Shown here piece by piece: positions 34,181-43,841 of a DNA stretch of 64,000 bases; within the stretch, counting starts at the first letter, position 1; the number at the start of each line of letters is the position of its first letter. The DNA comes from Clostridium sp. AF37-5 (GTDB lineage: Bacteria > Bacillota > Clostridia > Lachnospirales > Lachnospiraceae). A program made the translations under genes and the position numbers. A model generated the notes under the pieces. The model ran no database searches. It was not told where the DNA came from and worked only from the letters and a program-made list of their open reading frames with translations. The stretch covers positions 1,039 to 65,038 of the forward strand of contig NZ_QUDR01000007.1 in the NCBI RefSeq assembly GCF_003477605.1, given 5' to 3'.

Positions 34181-34657
34181 ATGAAGAAGAACGAACTTGA
34201 CCATGTGGACTGTGAAATTTTGAATTTACTCAGTAAAAACGGACGAATGAGTGTAAAGGATTTGGCAAATGAAGTTTTCCTCTCTTCTCCTGCTGCCTCG
34301 GCGAGAGTGGAGCGGCTTGAAAAAGAGGGTTACATTACCGGTTATCACGCCACATTAAATCCCGAACTTCTCGGCTTTCACATCCGGGCTTTTATAAACC
34401 TTGAGGTTGAGCCAAATCAGAAAGCGGAATTTTATCCTTATATCCGTTCCTGTCTTAATGTGATCGAATGCAATTGCGTGACCGGCGATTATTCGATGCT
34501 TTTAGAAGTTCTTTTTCACAGCACAACCGATTTGGATACTTTTATTGGTGAATTGCAAAAATACGGACGCACCAAAACATTGATTGTATTTTCAACTTCT
34601 GTAGACCACAGAGAAGTAACGATTCAGAATATACCAAAGGAGAAGTCAGATGAGTAA
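34181..34657 (+). CDS. Lrp/AsnC-family regulator
   Basis: 158 residues. HTH: DCEILNLLSKNGRMSVKDLA and SSPAASARVERLEKEGYITG; C-terminal RAM effector domain (LGFHIRAFINLEVEPNQK, NCVTGDYSMLLEVLF). Amino acids are the usual ligands. The ATG at 34181 follows GGAG at seven bases. Position suggests it regulates the divergent glutamate dehydrogenase and its own operon, in which the esterase start overlaps its end. Confidence 0.92.
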   Translation: MKKNELDHVDCEILNLLSKNGRMSVKDLANEVFLSSPAASARVERLEKEGYITGYHATLNPELLGFHIRAFINLEVEPNQKAEFYPYIRSCLNVIECNCVTGDYSMLLEVLFHSTTDLDTFIGELQKYGRTKTLIVFSTSVDHREVTIQNIPKEKSDE

Positions 34658-35540
34658 TTTTATGACGAAAAATTTTTATAAACAGCGGGAAGACTTTGAA
34701 AAATCGGCAGCTGTTCGCGACAAAAAATTTTCTTTCCCGGATGGCGTAGTCGAAAGCCGTGATATTCCCTATATCGCTGACAGTCAGAAAGAACATCTCA
34801 TGGATGTGTACCGCCCACAGGGAAAAGAAAATGAAACACTCCCTGTCATCATCAACATCCACGGCGGCGGTCTGTTAATCGGCAATAAAGAATTCAACCG
34901 CTATTTTTGTGCCAGATTATGTCTTTTAGGCTATGTTGTATTCAGCGTTGAATATCGTCTTGTCCCGGACTGCAGCGTTTACGACCAGTTTTCAGATGTC
35001 TCAACCGCCATGACATTTATCCGTGACAATTTATCCTCCTATGGGGGAAATCCGGATAGAATCTATGGCGTTGCCGACAGCGGCGGTGCTTATCTTTTAA
35101 CAAATGTAGCTGCAATGACAAAGAACAAGAAATTCGCCAAAGCTGCCCACACAAAGGCACCTGATTTTTCCCTGAATGCCCTTGGACTTATCAGTGGCAT
35201 GTTTTACACAACCCGCTTTGACAAAATCGGTCTTTTCCTTCCTTCTTATTTGTATGGAAAGGGCTATAAAAAGAAAGCAATTGCACCGTATGTAAACATT
35301 GAAAATCCGGAAATTATTTCGGCGCTTCCACCATGCTTTTTAGTTACCAGCCACAGCGATAACTTAGAGCATTATACCGTAAAATTTGAAAAGGCATTGA
35401 AAGCAAACCGGGTATCACACAAGCTGCTCCGGTTTGGGAAAAATAAAAAACTCACGCACGCCTTTAGTGTATTCGAGCCATTCTATGAAGAAAGCACAAA
35501 AACACTAAAATCCATGCATGAGTATTTCCAGTCTTTTTAG
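34650..35540 (+). CDS. Alpha/beta hydrolase (HSL-type esterase/lipase)
   Basis: 296 residues. Oxyanion motif HGGGLLIGN, nucleophile elbow ADSGGAYLLT, late acid (SHSDNLEHY) and catalytic His in THAFSVFEPF. Hormone-sensitive-lipase type carboxylesterase acting on short acyl or acetyl esters. The ATG overlaps the Lrp gene by eight bases with AAAGGAG upstream. Could remove acetyl groups from plant polysaccharides, but this is speculation from the organism's lifestyle. Confidence 0.88.
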   Translation: MSNFMTKNFYKQREDFEKSAAVRDKKFSFPDGVVESRDIPYIADSQKEHLMDVYRPQGKENETLPVIINIHGGGLLIGNKEFNRYFCARLCLLGYVVFSVEYRLVPDCSVYDQFSDVSTAMTFIRDNLSSYGGNPDRIYGVADSGGAYLLTNVAAMTKNKKFAKAAHTKAPDFSLNALGLISGMFYTTRFDKIGLFLPSYLYGKGYKKKAIAPYVNIENPEIISALPPCFLVTSHSDNLEHYTVKFEKALKANRVSHKLLRFGKNKKLTHAFSVFEPFYEESTKTLKSMHEYFQSF

Positions 35541-35553
35541 AAGGTCCGGACTT

Positions 35554-36093
35554 TTATAATCCTAAATCCTCATAATCCTCCGGTAAAAACCGATGGTAAA
35601 TAATATGACAGCCTTCGTCTTTGAAACAATAGAGATATTTATCTTTGGAATCCACAAAATGAATCATGTAGTCAAATTCTCCATGATTCATTTTTTCTAT
35701 TTCATAAGCATCTTTCTGTTTCGCAAACAATGCCTCTACTTCTTCCATGACCGTGCCATGCTTTGCCAAAAGCGCTACCAGGTCAAATATAAATTGGTTC
35801 TGTCCACCGTTTTGATGAACATACTCGGTTGCACGCTCAGATAAAAAGAAACAAAAGCGCTCTCCTTTGTGTGTTATTTCTACTTCACCGAATTTATCAT
35901 AAGCAAAGGATTTAAACTTTGAAAGTTTTTCCTGCATCTCATCAGCGGAAACGTCTCCTCCAAAAAAATGATTTAACGAACTCAAAGGATAATACAAACG
36001 GATTGGCTCTTTCATGTAACCAAGTTTCGCCTGCTCCTCTGCCACAATGTCACATAAATTATCCATTAATTTCTGATATGCCTCATTCTGCAT
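35554..36093 (-). CDS. DUF3877-like protein
   Basis: 179 residues, soluble. Features EEQAKLGYMKEPIRLYYPLS near the N-terminus, then SLNHFFGGDVSADEMQ, and a C-terminal EFDYMIHFVDSKDKYLYCF. This resembles a protein family of unknown function restricted to clostridia, which I recall as DUF3877. Convergent with the esterase gene, 13 bases apart. No role can be given. Confidence 0.65.
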   Translation of the reverse strand: MQNEAYQKLMDNLCDIVAEEQAKLGYMKEPIRLYYPLSSLNHFFGGDVSADEMQEKLSKFKSFAYDKFGEVEITHKGERFCFFLSERATEYVHQNGGQNQFIFDLVALLAKHGTVMEEVEALFAKQKDAYEIEKMNHGEFDYMIHFVDSKDKYLYCFKDEGCHIIYHRFLPEDYEDLGL

Positions 36094-36174
36094 GCTAATA
36101 ATCTCCTTTGATGTACTATTTTTACTCTACATCGGGCATTATATAACGAGGGGAAATAAAAAGCAAGTAGAGGG

Positions 36175-36203
36175 TTGCCAGTTAGGGTTTTATTCTTTAT
36201 GAT
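36175..36203 (+). promoter_or_regulatory. Promoter of the M20 peptidase gene
   Basis: TTGCCA (36175-36180) and TATGAT (36198-36203), spacer 17; the start codon follows 30 bases later behind GGAGG. Confidence 0.75.
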
Positions 36204-36233
36204 TATAAGTATCAATATAAATGGAGGGATTAG

Positions 36234-37412
36234 ATGAATTACTATAAACGTGCGTTGGAATTAAAAAAGGAAACGATTGCGAACCGCCGCTATCTGCATG
36301 AACATGCAGAGACAGGGCTGCATCTTGAAAATACGGTGGAGTTTGTGATGAAGCGGCTTACGGAATATGGTCTTAACCCGGAAAGATGCGGGGAAGGCGT
36401 GACGGCTTTGCTTGGACAAGGTGAGCCGGTTCTTCTGCTTCGTGCCGATATGGATGCGCTTCCTCTGACAGAAGAAAGCGGAGAAAGTTTTTCATGTAAA
36501 ACCGGAAAAATGCACGCCTGCGGACATGATTTTCACGCTGCCATGCTCCTTAGTGCGGCTAAGATGCTAAAGGAAAATGAATCTCATTTATGCGGACGCG
36601 TGAAGTTTATGTTCCAGCCGGCAGAGGAAACTTTTGAGGGGGCTGACAACATGATCGAACACGGCATTTTAGAAAATCCAAAGCCGGATGCCGCGCTTGC
36701 TTTCCATGTAACGACCGGCAGAAGTCCGGTTGGCACTTTTATGTACAATAGCAAAAATACCATGATGAACTCGGTGGATGGCTTTCAAATTACCATCCAC
36801 GGAAAAGGTTCCCACGGTGCCTGCCCGCATCAGGGCATTGACCCGATTAACATTGGTGTTCACATTTATCTTGCCCTGCAGGAACTAATTGCCAGAGAAA
36901 GTAATCCTGCCGATTCCTGTGTTCTCACAATCGGCCGGTTTTGTGCCGGTGAAGTTGCCAATATTATTCCGGAAACAGCCATTTTACAAGGAACACTGCG
37001 CACCAATAACGAAGCCGCAAGGGAAATCCTTGTAAAACGAATCCGCGAAGTCAGTGAACGAACCGCTGCGGTATATAACGGAAGTATTGAATATACTGTG
37101 CTTTCCGCCGTCCCACCGCTTATATGCAATCCGGATTTGACAGAAGAATTTGTTTCTGCCATGAAAACTCTTGCCATTCCAACGCTAAATGGTTATCCGG
37201 ATATTAACGCACCCGCTTCGGAAGATTTTGCCTCGATTGCAAACAAAATTCCAAGTACGTATATGTATTTGTCTGCCGGCTTTGAGGATGAGCGCGGCGA
37301 TTACCCGGTGCACCATCCAAAGGCTCTGTTTAATGAGGACGTGTGCCCGATTGGGGCTGCCTGCTACGCACAGTGTGCGGAAACATTTCTAAAAAACCGA
37401 GGGAAGATTTAA
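36234..37412 (+). CDS. M20-family amidohydrolase (hippurate/N-acyl amino acid hydrolase)
   Basis: 392 residues. Metal-site motifs of the M20D group: LLLRADMDALPLTEE, MHACGHDFHAAMLLSAA, FMFQPAEETFEGA, and HHPKALFNEDV near the end. Cleaves N-acylated amino acids such as hippurate or N-acetyl-L-amino acids using two metal ions. Single-gene unit with promoter and terminator. Confidence 0.93.
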   Translation: MNYYKRALELKKETIANRRYLHEHAETGLHLENTVEFVMKRLTEYGLNPERCGEGVTALLGQGEPVLLLRADMDALPLTEESGESFSCKTGKMHACGHDFHAAMLLSAAKMLKENESHLCGRVKFMFQPAEETFEGADNMIEHGILENPKPDAALAFHVTTGRSPVGTFMYNSKNTMMNSVDGFQITIHGKGSHGACPHQGIDPINIGVHIYLALQELIARESNPADSCVLTIGRFCAGEVANIIPETAILQGTLRTNNEAAREILVKRIREVSERTAAVYNGSIEYTVLSAVPPLICNPDLTEEFVSAMKTLAIPTLNGYPDINAPASEDFASIANKIPSTYMYLSAGFEDERGDYPVHHPKALFNEDVCPIGAACYAQCAETFLKNRGKI

Positions 37413-37424
37413 TCCCTCGGTTTT
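37393..37424. terminator. Bidirectional terminator
   Basis: AAAACCGAGGGA (37393-37404) and TCCCTCGGTTTT (37413-37424) form a perfect 12-bp stem; the stop of the M20 gene lies in the loop. It serves the convergent transglutaminase-like gene too. Confidence 0.88.
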
Positions 37425-37428
37425 CTTA

Positions 37429-39606
37429 TCAGAACGGAAATTCAAAACAATGCCAGAAGCGAAGAACTAATTTTTTAATGCAGGAAGATTCCTGCCACAT
37501 CGTATTCTGAATTTCATTTCCATATTCTCTTAATTGTGATAACTCTTTCTCCGTTATTTCACCGTTCTCATCAAACCAGAAACGTTCCATGCCCTCTCGT
37601 ATCTCCCGTGGCAAATCTTCTTCGGAAAGTTTTAAATAGGCAAATAACGTGGTCAAATATGAAATAATAAATCGATAATTCGCTGCCGTATCTGCCTGCA
37701 TAAGTGTTTTTCTACGCTTGTAGACTATAGCCTTTCTGCGAATTGCAAGCACTCCTGCGAAAAGAAAACTTACAGCAAAAATGCAAATTACGATCCATAA
37801 AATGATTTGCTGCCACGATAAGTATTTGTTCGGTGCCTCATTTTGTTTTGATTTTTCTTTCTTTTTCGTAACCTTCTGCGAAATTGAGGTCTGCTGTTTT
37901 TCTATTTTCTTCTGCTGTTTTGCTTTCACCGTAATCTTATCATAATGTCCCGGTGTCACATCCACGGGAAGCCACCCCACACCATCACAGTAAATTTCCA
38001 CCCATGCATGCGCATTTTGCCCGGTCACGTCCGCACGGTAATTTCCATTAGCATCTTTTTCATCGGAAGTAACTGCCTCATATCCCTCCACATATCTCGC
38101 CGGGATATTCGCCGCACGAAATGCAAGCGTACCAAGAGAAGCATACTGCAGGGCATCCCAGTCACCTTTCTCTTTTCCCGCATTTTTTAAAGAACTTCTA
38201 ATTTTTTCAATAAACGAAACCAAATTATCTTTCTTTTGAGGAACATACGGTGCAACCTCTTCTTTGGCCTTTTTTGAAAGGGCAAGATAATGTTTTTTTA
38301 CAAACTTTCGATAATCCATTTCCATATCCGCATAGGCGCGCACCTTTTCGTCTGTAATCGTCTGTTTCTGCCAGTCAACTCCCGCCGTTTTCAAAAGAGA
38401 ATCTTCATCTATCATGCAAATTTTGTATGTATTTTTTTCATCTTCACGATTGCTCCAGAATTTTTTTTGCAAATTCAAATCCCGGTAAAGGGTATCCAAC
38501 GACTGAATACTCGAAAAATCCACACCGTAAGGCAAATACTGATACCTCTCATAAGCCCCTGTATTTTCAACTATAATCGTTCCTTCTTTCTCCTCTTTTT
38601 CCAATCCGTTTTGCTGGCGGCCTGCCGCCTCACAGTAACTGTACAACTGAGCAAGTGGATGAAATCCATCCGACCGGTACCGATTAAATATTCCCTCGTA
38701 TTTTTCCCCGTATTCTTTTCCTTCTAATGGTTCCCACCGGTTTTCATGATATTCACTTCCTACATATCCCTTCAAATAATACTTGCCCTTTTCGCTTGCA
38801 AAGACAGTCAGACGTTTTTCCCCGCTCAAGGCAATTCCCTCTTTAATTTTTCCCTCCGGCAAATCTTTTTCCCCATATCGTATCGCATTCGCTTCCTCTG
38901 TTATATTTTCCTTCAAATCTGCTATGATTTCATTTTTGTGATAAAGCTGCCGGTTCCATGTAAAACAGATAAAAACAGCCACTATAACAACCATTTTGCA
39001 AAATGCTGCCAAATAATTTTTTTCTTCATCCACTTTCGTATGCGAGTGGGCATATATCCCTGCTAATGACAAAAAAGCCATTGCACCAACACACCATGCA
39101 GACGGCATTTCAAAAAATACAGCCAAAGATACAAGCGCTGCCCAGAAAACAAGGACAGGAACCCAGTGTTTCCCTTTGATTGCAATTGTCAAATATCCGG
39201 ATAAAAACCACGCCGTAAGACAAAAGAATACCACCATAGCAAGTTCTCTGTTCATATAATTCGGTACAACAAAATAGAAAACTGATTCCCCGGTCACAGC
39301 ATTAAATCCGGCAGTCACCTGATTTACAAAATCCAGTGCACCGGAAATCCATATCGTGCGAAATGCAAAAAGCAAAAGGATTCCCAACACAAAATAAACC
39401 AACACAATTTTTGTGCTTTTTGTGGAAAATATAACGAGACAACAAAGAACGGACACAACCATCGAAATAAACCACCATTTTGTATCCACAAACATTTGCT
39501 GCACACAAAAAAGAATGCCCGCCACGGTAAATATCGATAAAATCAGGGCAAAAAAACTTTTTTTCTGTTTTTTCTCTTCTACCAGTCGAAATCCTTGATT
39601 CTCCAC
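37429..39606 (-). CDS. Transglutaminase-like membrane protein (TgpA/DUF3488 type) lacking the catalytic Cys
   Basis: About 725 residues: six to eight N-terminal membrane helices, a large outer region with the transglutaminase-like core at about 485-565, and one more membrane helix near 600 with a short cytoplasmic tail. The His (NAHAWVEIYCDG) and Asp (WLPVDVTPG) of the triad are kept, but the place where GYC-x-x-FAS is normal reads GDWDALQYAS, so the nucleophile Cys is missing. GTG at 39606 is the preferred start (AGAGGA upstream); a TTG at 39624 is possible. Last member of the MoxR-DUF58-TgpA operon. Confidence 0.82.
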   Translation of the reverse strand: MENQGFRLVEEKKQKKSFFALILSIFTVAGILFCVQQMFVDTKWWFISMVVSVLCCLVIFSTKSTKIVLVYFVLGILLLFAFRTIWISGALDFVNQVTAGFNAVTGESVFYFVVPNYMNRELAMVVFFCLTAWFLSGYLTIAIKGKHWVPVLVFWAALVSLAVFFEMPSAWCVGAMAFLSLAGIYAHSHTKVDEEKNYLAAFCKMVVIVAVFICFTWNRQLYHKNEIIADLKENITEEANAIRYGEKDLPEGKIKEGIALSGEKRLTVFASEKGKYYLKGYVGSEYHENRWEPLEGKEYGEKYEGIFNRYRSDGFHPLAQLYSYCEAAGRQQNGLEKEEKEGTIIVENTGAYERYQYLPYGVDFSSIQSLDTLYRDLNLQKKFWSNREDEKNTYKICMIDEDSLLKTAGVDWQKQTITDEKVRAYADMEMDYRKFVKKHYLALSKKAKEEVAPYVPQKKDNLVSFIEKIRSSLKNAGKEKGDWDALQYASLGTLAFRAANIPARYVEGYEAVTSDEKDANGNYRADVTGQNAHAWVEIYCDGVGWLPVDVTPGHYDKITVKAKQQKKIEKQQTSISQKVTKKKEKSKQNEAPNKYLSWQQIILWIVICIFAVSFLFAGVLAIRRKAIVYKRRKTLMQADTAANYRFIISYLTTLFAYLKLSEEDLPREIREGMERFWFDENGEITEKELSQLREYGNEIQNTMWQESSCIKKLVLRFWHCFEFPF

Positions 39607-39624
39607 TTTCTTTCCTCTTCCCAA

Positions 39625-40686
39625 TTAAGATGCCGAAACCATAATCTGTCTGACATTGGCATTTTCCATGCACCAGTCCGTTATTTCGTCATCCGTAATC
39701 AAAATTATATGTGAATATTTATGCAATACATTGTGATGCATCAGATAATCATCCACAAACGACTGCATAAAACTTATATTTCCATCTAAAATTGTTCTCT
39801 CATATCGTTCTCTTGTGCAGCCCTCTTCTACACTAAATGTCATATGAGACAACCCTTTTTTTTCAAAAACTACACTATCAAAAAATTGATCATTTTCCAA
39901 TAAATTCTTTGACACCTGACTAATCATTTTCACTAACGAATCCCGATACCAAGGCTTATCTATATTTCTATCCGATAGTGCAAACAAAACAATTGTTTCC
40001 TGATTTGCCGGCGTATCCAATTCGCGGACAATCTTATGCCCCATTTTTTTCGATAATTTCCAATGAATCGTCTTAATGCTGTCACCCTTTTGATAGTCTC
40101 TTAAATCGAGTATTTCTGTGATATCATTACCTTTCCTGCGCAGATAACGATTTTCCATATTCTGCGCTGCCGGTGTCATTTCTTCTAAATGATATTCACC
40201 TTCATCCGCCCCATCCGGATACACATAATAAACCAACACTTCGTGATTTTTTACGAGGCACCCAAAGATACCAAAAAAATCTCGAACAATAAATTCGTCT
40301 GTTTCCACTTCAATTCTTCCACAATAGAAGCTTTCAACAGCAAATTCCACCTTTTTTTCCTGCTTCGGTGCTACTGATATCTCCTGATTAAAACAAAAGG
40401 AAGAATCTGTCAGGCAGTTTGCAATCGTTCCTTTCATTGACACCCGGAAGCAGGGAATAATTCCTGTATTTTTTACACAAATCAATATCGTGCTTACCTG
40501 ATTCAAATCTTGCTTCACCTGCAAATGCATTGTCAAATGTCTCGCTGCATACCAATTAAGCAAAAAAGACAAAATGGCAAACAACAAAATTCCAAAGAAC
40601 AGATAAAATGTCACGGCCACATTAGTCCATAAATAGAGAAAGCCCATTAAGACAAGAATTGCCATGTACCCGATTTTTGCTCTCAT
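39625..40686 (-). CDS. DUF58 domain protein
   Basis: 353 residues. Two N-terminal membrane helices (YMAILVLMGFLYLWT, YLFFGILLFAILSFL), then the DUF58 core with DYQKGDSIKTIHWKLSKKMG, the family hallmark, and a vWA-like C-terminus. DUF58 proteins act with MoxR ATPases; their client is often an envelope or secreted protein. Start behind AAGGAAAGGAAGAG. Stop overlaps the region of the next start. Confidence 0.9.
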   Translation of the reverse strand: MRAKIGYMAILVLMGFLYLWTNVAVTFYLFFGILLFAILSFLLNWYAARHLTMHLQVKQDLNQVSTILICVKNTGIIPCFRVSMKGTIANCLTDSSFCFNQEISVAPKQEKKVEFAVESFYCGRIEVETDEFIVRDFFGIFGCLVKNHEVLVYYVYPDGADEGEYHLEEMTPAAQNMENRYLRRKGNDITEILDLRDYQKGDSIKTIHWKLSKKMGHKIVRELDTPANQETIVLFALSDRNIDKPWYRDSLVKMISQVSKNLLENDQFFDSVVFEKKGLSHMTFSVEEGCTRERYERTILDGNISFMQSFVDDYLMHHNVLHKYSHIILITDDEITDWCMENANVRQIMVSAS

Positions 40687-40727
40687 AATCTCTTCCTTTC
40701 CTTGTTGTCTGCCATTTATGTTTTTTG

Positions 40728-41684
40728 CTATTTTCTCAGCAGTTTCGGCTTTTCAGTCTGCTGTGCAATTTCTTCCAAAATCTCATATGCTGTTACATTT
40801 TCCCTGCGTGCCTTTGTATTCAAAATTAAACGGTGTGCACATACATCCGGAAAAATCGCAAGGACATCATCCGGTACAACATACGTTCTTCCCTCACACA
40901 ATGCGAATGATTTTGCCATCTCTGCAAGTGCCCCAACGCCACGCGGGCTAATGCCAAGTTCCACATGCTCATGTTCTCTCGTTTTCTCACATAAGCAGAT
41001 GATATACCGAAGGATTTCATCATTTACCTGCATATTTTTCACATAAGATTTGGCCTGCTTTATATCTTCGATCGTCATAACCGGCTGCACCTTTTCAATC
41101 AAATCTCTGTCAGACACATTTTTTAAAATAGCTAACTGACTCTCAGCGTCCGGATATCCCATAGACAAACAAATCATAAATCGGTCTAACTGCGAATCAG
41201 GCAGTGCCTGTGTTCCGCCACTGGTAACCGGATTCTGCGTTGCCATAACAACAAATGGCTCAAGGAGCTGGTGTGTCACACCATCCACTGTGACACACCC
41301 CTCTGCCATTGCCTCTAACAATGCAGACTGTGTTTTTGACGAAGTACGGTTAATCTCATCTCCCAATAGAAGATTGCAATTCACTGCTGCTCCCTCAACA
41401 TATTCAAAAGCATTTGTCTGCTCATTATAAATTGACATTCCTACAATATCACTCGGCATCGTATCCGGTGTAAACTGGATTCGTTTGTTTGCAAATCCAA
41501 GTGCTTTGGAAAATGCTTTCGCAAGCGTTGTTTTTCCAAGCCCCGGAACATCTTCCAACAACACATGACCGGAAGCTAAAATCGCCATTATCACCTTTCG
41601 AATGACCTCATCTTTTCCCTTGATAACAGTCGAAACTTCCTTTTGAAGAATATCAATTTTTTCTTGAATTTCCTTTGCGTCCAT
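40728..41684 (-). CDS. MoxR-family AAA+ ATPase
   Basis: 318 residues. Walker A DVPGLGKTTLAKAF, Walker B LLLGDEINRTS, sensor 1 VMATQNPV, and the MoxR lid (GISPRGVGALAEMAK). Chaperone-like ATPase for assembling or activating partner proteins. Encoded upstream of DUF58 and the transglutaminase-like protein, the standard trio, and ten bases after an exported LRR protein gene, which may be a client. Confidence 0.95.
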   Translation of the reverse strand: MDAKEIQEKIDILQKEVSTVIKGKDEVIRKVIMAILASGHVLLEDVPGLGKTTLAKAFSKALGFANKRIQFTPDTMPSDIVGMSIYNEQTNAFEYVEGAAVNCNLLLGDEINRTSSKTQSALLEAMAEGCVTVDGVTHQLLEPFVVMATQNPVTSGGTQALPDSQLDRFMICLSMGYPDAESQLAILKNVSDRDLIEKVQPVMTIEDIKQAKSYVKNMQVNDEILRYIICLCEKTREHEHVELGISPRGVGALAEMAKSFALCEGRTYVVPDDVLAIFPDVCAHRLILNTKARRENVTAYEILEEIAQQTEKPKLLRK

Positions 41685-41693
41685 ATTTACCCC

Positions 41694-43796
41694 TTATTCT
41701 AATTCAACGTCTCCATCTTCATTGCCATCTTCTCCATCGTCTCCATCTTCATTACCGTCTTCGCCATCGTCGGAATCATCGGGAACAATATAAATTATAC
41801 TCTCATCCACTCCGGTAATTCCGGTCTTCTGGCTCTCTGTACAACTAACCTGTTTCAAGTTTGTATTCGCTGATAAATCCAACGCAGAAATTCCTGTGCC
41901 GGCAATATTTAATGTTTCCAGCCCTAACTGTTTCTCAAGATTCACAATCTGCGTAACCGCACTGTTTGAAGCGGAAAGATTTGCAACGATGTCATTTTCC
42001 GGCAAAGTAAGTACATTTACATTAACCATTGACATATCAATGTCTTTCAATTTAGCATTTGACTTCAAATCAATATCAATATTTGGTAAATCTTCATTAT
42101 CTGTTGTAGCATCAGGATTACCAAAACCCGTATTCATTGCATTTAACACCTGCAAATCCGGACAGATTGAAAAATCAAGCTCCGGCACATAAGAATCCGA
42201 TACATCCAATGACTCTAACTTTGTTAATACTGCAAAATTAATTGTTTCAATTCCTAAACTTTCACTGCAATCAAGTATTTTGATTTCATTTGTCTCAGGA
42301 ATGTGTAAATCCGTAATTTCGTTGCAGTTAATATTCAATGATGAAAGTTTTACCGCTCCATCCAATGTGATTTCGGATAAATTACATCCGGAAGCATCAA
42401 TTGTCTCGAGGTTTGACAAATTTAAAACATCCAATGTTTCAATCGGACAATATGAGCAATTCAAGGTCTTCAGACCGGTACATGCCGAGATGTCAAATCC
42501 CATCGTATCATCTGCCGAAGTACCACCATCTTCCGGCTGCTCAGAACAGTTTAAGGATTCCAGTTTTGTAAAACCTGCTAAGTTCAAATTAATAAAATCA
42601 TAATTCGTACCGTTTAATGAGCAATCCAAATTAATAAGTCCGATACTTCCTGTCAAAATTAAGTTGTCATCTTTTAACATATTGCGGCTGCAATTCAAAC
42701 TCTTTAATGAAGGCAAATCAGAAACATTCAAGCTGCTCATAAGATTGTTACTGCAGTCCACATCCTGCAGTTTATCACAGCCGGACACATCAAGTTCTGT
42801 TATTTTGTTATTCGAACAATAAAGGCGTTCCAGATTCTTGCTGTCATTTAAGCGTATCGTATTCGAAATCTGATTATTATGGCAGTCAAGCTCCTGTAAA
42901 TTTTTATTTGTGTCCAAAACTAACTTATCAATCTTATTTCCGTAACATTTTAATTCCTTCAAATTTGCCAGATCTCCGACATAAAAGGTCCCGGAAATAT
43001 TATTGTTATTGATATCCAGAATTTCGAGTGCTGTAAACTCATTAAAGTCCGCCATTTCCGCACCGATAATTTCCTTTTCGCCCCAGTAGATTTCCGTCAG
43101 ACGTCCTTCTTTATTCCAATGATAAACGGATTCGTCATCTAAATTAGCCGAAATATCGGCGCCCTTTTGATTCAAAGTCTGAATCAATGCCTGTAATTTT
43201 TTCACATCTTGTTCATTTTTCTTTGGCACATCCGGATCAGCCGCCGGTGTAGCTGTCGGATTCGCAGGATTATCCTTTGAGGGATTATCTTTCGACGGAT
43301 TGTTTGTTGGCTGCGTAGTTGCATTATTCTGTCCGTTTGAAGGATTGTTTGTTGGCTGCGTAGCTACATTATTCTGTCCGTTCGAAGGATTTTTCGTGGC
43401 ATTTTTTGCATCTGCCGGCTTATTTGTTGTTTTAGTGCCTGCTGATGTACCATTCTTAACTGTTTTTGCTTTTACAACAACCTTGCATACATACTTCTTT
43501 TTACCAACCTTTGCCTGTACTTTTGCTGATCCTGCTTTTTTTGCAGCGACAACAACACTTGCTTTCTTTTTCTTTTGTAATTTAATTTTATCCTTGCCCG
43601 ATTTAATCGACCATTTCGCTTTTTTCTTTACATTTTTAATCTTTAGTGTCTTCTTTTTTCCTACGGTAAGTGACAATTTTTTTACATTAAACTTCACTTT
43701 TTTTGCTGCTGCAGCCGGCTCCGCCGGTGAAAGCAGACTAACCGCCATTGCTGCCGTCAATGCAGTAACAAATAACTGATTTCTTTTTCTCTTCAT
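41694..43796 (-). CDS. Exported LRR protein with lysine-rich Ig-like N-terminus
   Basis: 700 residues. Signal peptide (FVTALTAAMAVSLLSPAEPA); lysine-rich Ig-like domain (KLSLTVGKKKTLKIKNVKKK); Asn/Thr/Pro linker with short repeats (NGQNNVATQPTNNPS twice); about 17 leucine-rich units of the internalin-like kind (LEILDINNNNISGTFYVG, LQELDCHNNQISNTIRLND); acidic Asp/Gly/Glu repeat tail (DDGEDGNEDGD). No LPXTG. The acidic tail and lysine-rich head may allow ionic wall binding. Ribosome site GAGAGGA is unusually far (about 14 bases). Upstream of moxR in the same direction. Confidence 0.83.
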   Translation of the reverse strand: MKRKRNQLFVTALTAAMAVSLLSPAEPAAAAKKVKFNVKKLSLTVGKKKTLKIKNVKKKAKWSIKSGKDKIKLQKKKKASVVVAAKKAGSAKVQAKVGKKKYVCKVVVKAKTVKNGTSAGTKTTNKPADAKNATKNPSNGQNNVATQPTNNPSNGQNNATTQPTNNPSKDNPSKDNPANPTATPAADPDVPKKNEQDVKKLQALIQTLNQKGADISANLDDESVYHWNKEGRLTEIYWGEKEIIGAEMADFNEFTALEILDINNNNISGTFYVGDLANLKELKCYGNKIDKLVLDTNKNLQELDCHNNQISNTIRLNDSKNLERLYCSNNKITELDVSGCDKLQDVDCSNNLMSSLNVSDLPSLKSLNCSRNMLKDDNLILTGSIGLINLDCSLNGTNYDFINLNLAGFTKLESLNCSEQPEDGGTSADDTMGFDISACTGLKTLNCSYCPIETLDVLNLSNLETIDASGCNLSEITLDGAVKLSSLNINCNEITDLHIPETNEIKILDCSESLGIETINFAVLTKLESLDVSDSYVPELDFSICPDLQVLNAMNTGFGNPDATTDNEDLPNIDIDLKSNAKLKDIDMSMVNVNVLTLPENDIVANLSASNSAVTQIVNLEKQLGLETLNIAGTGISALDLSANTNLKQVSCTESQKTGITGVDESIIYIVPDDSDDGEDGNEDGDDGEDGNEDGDVELE

Positions 43797-43841
43797 TTTT
43801 ACAAATCCATCCTCTCTTTCTTTCTATCAAAAATACGTGTG

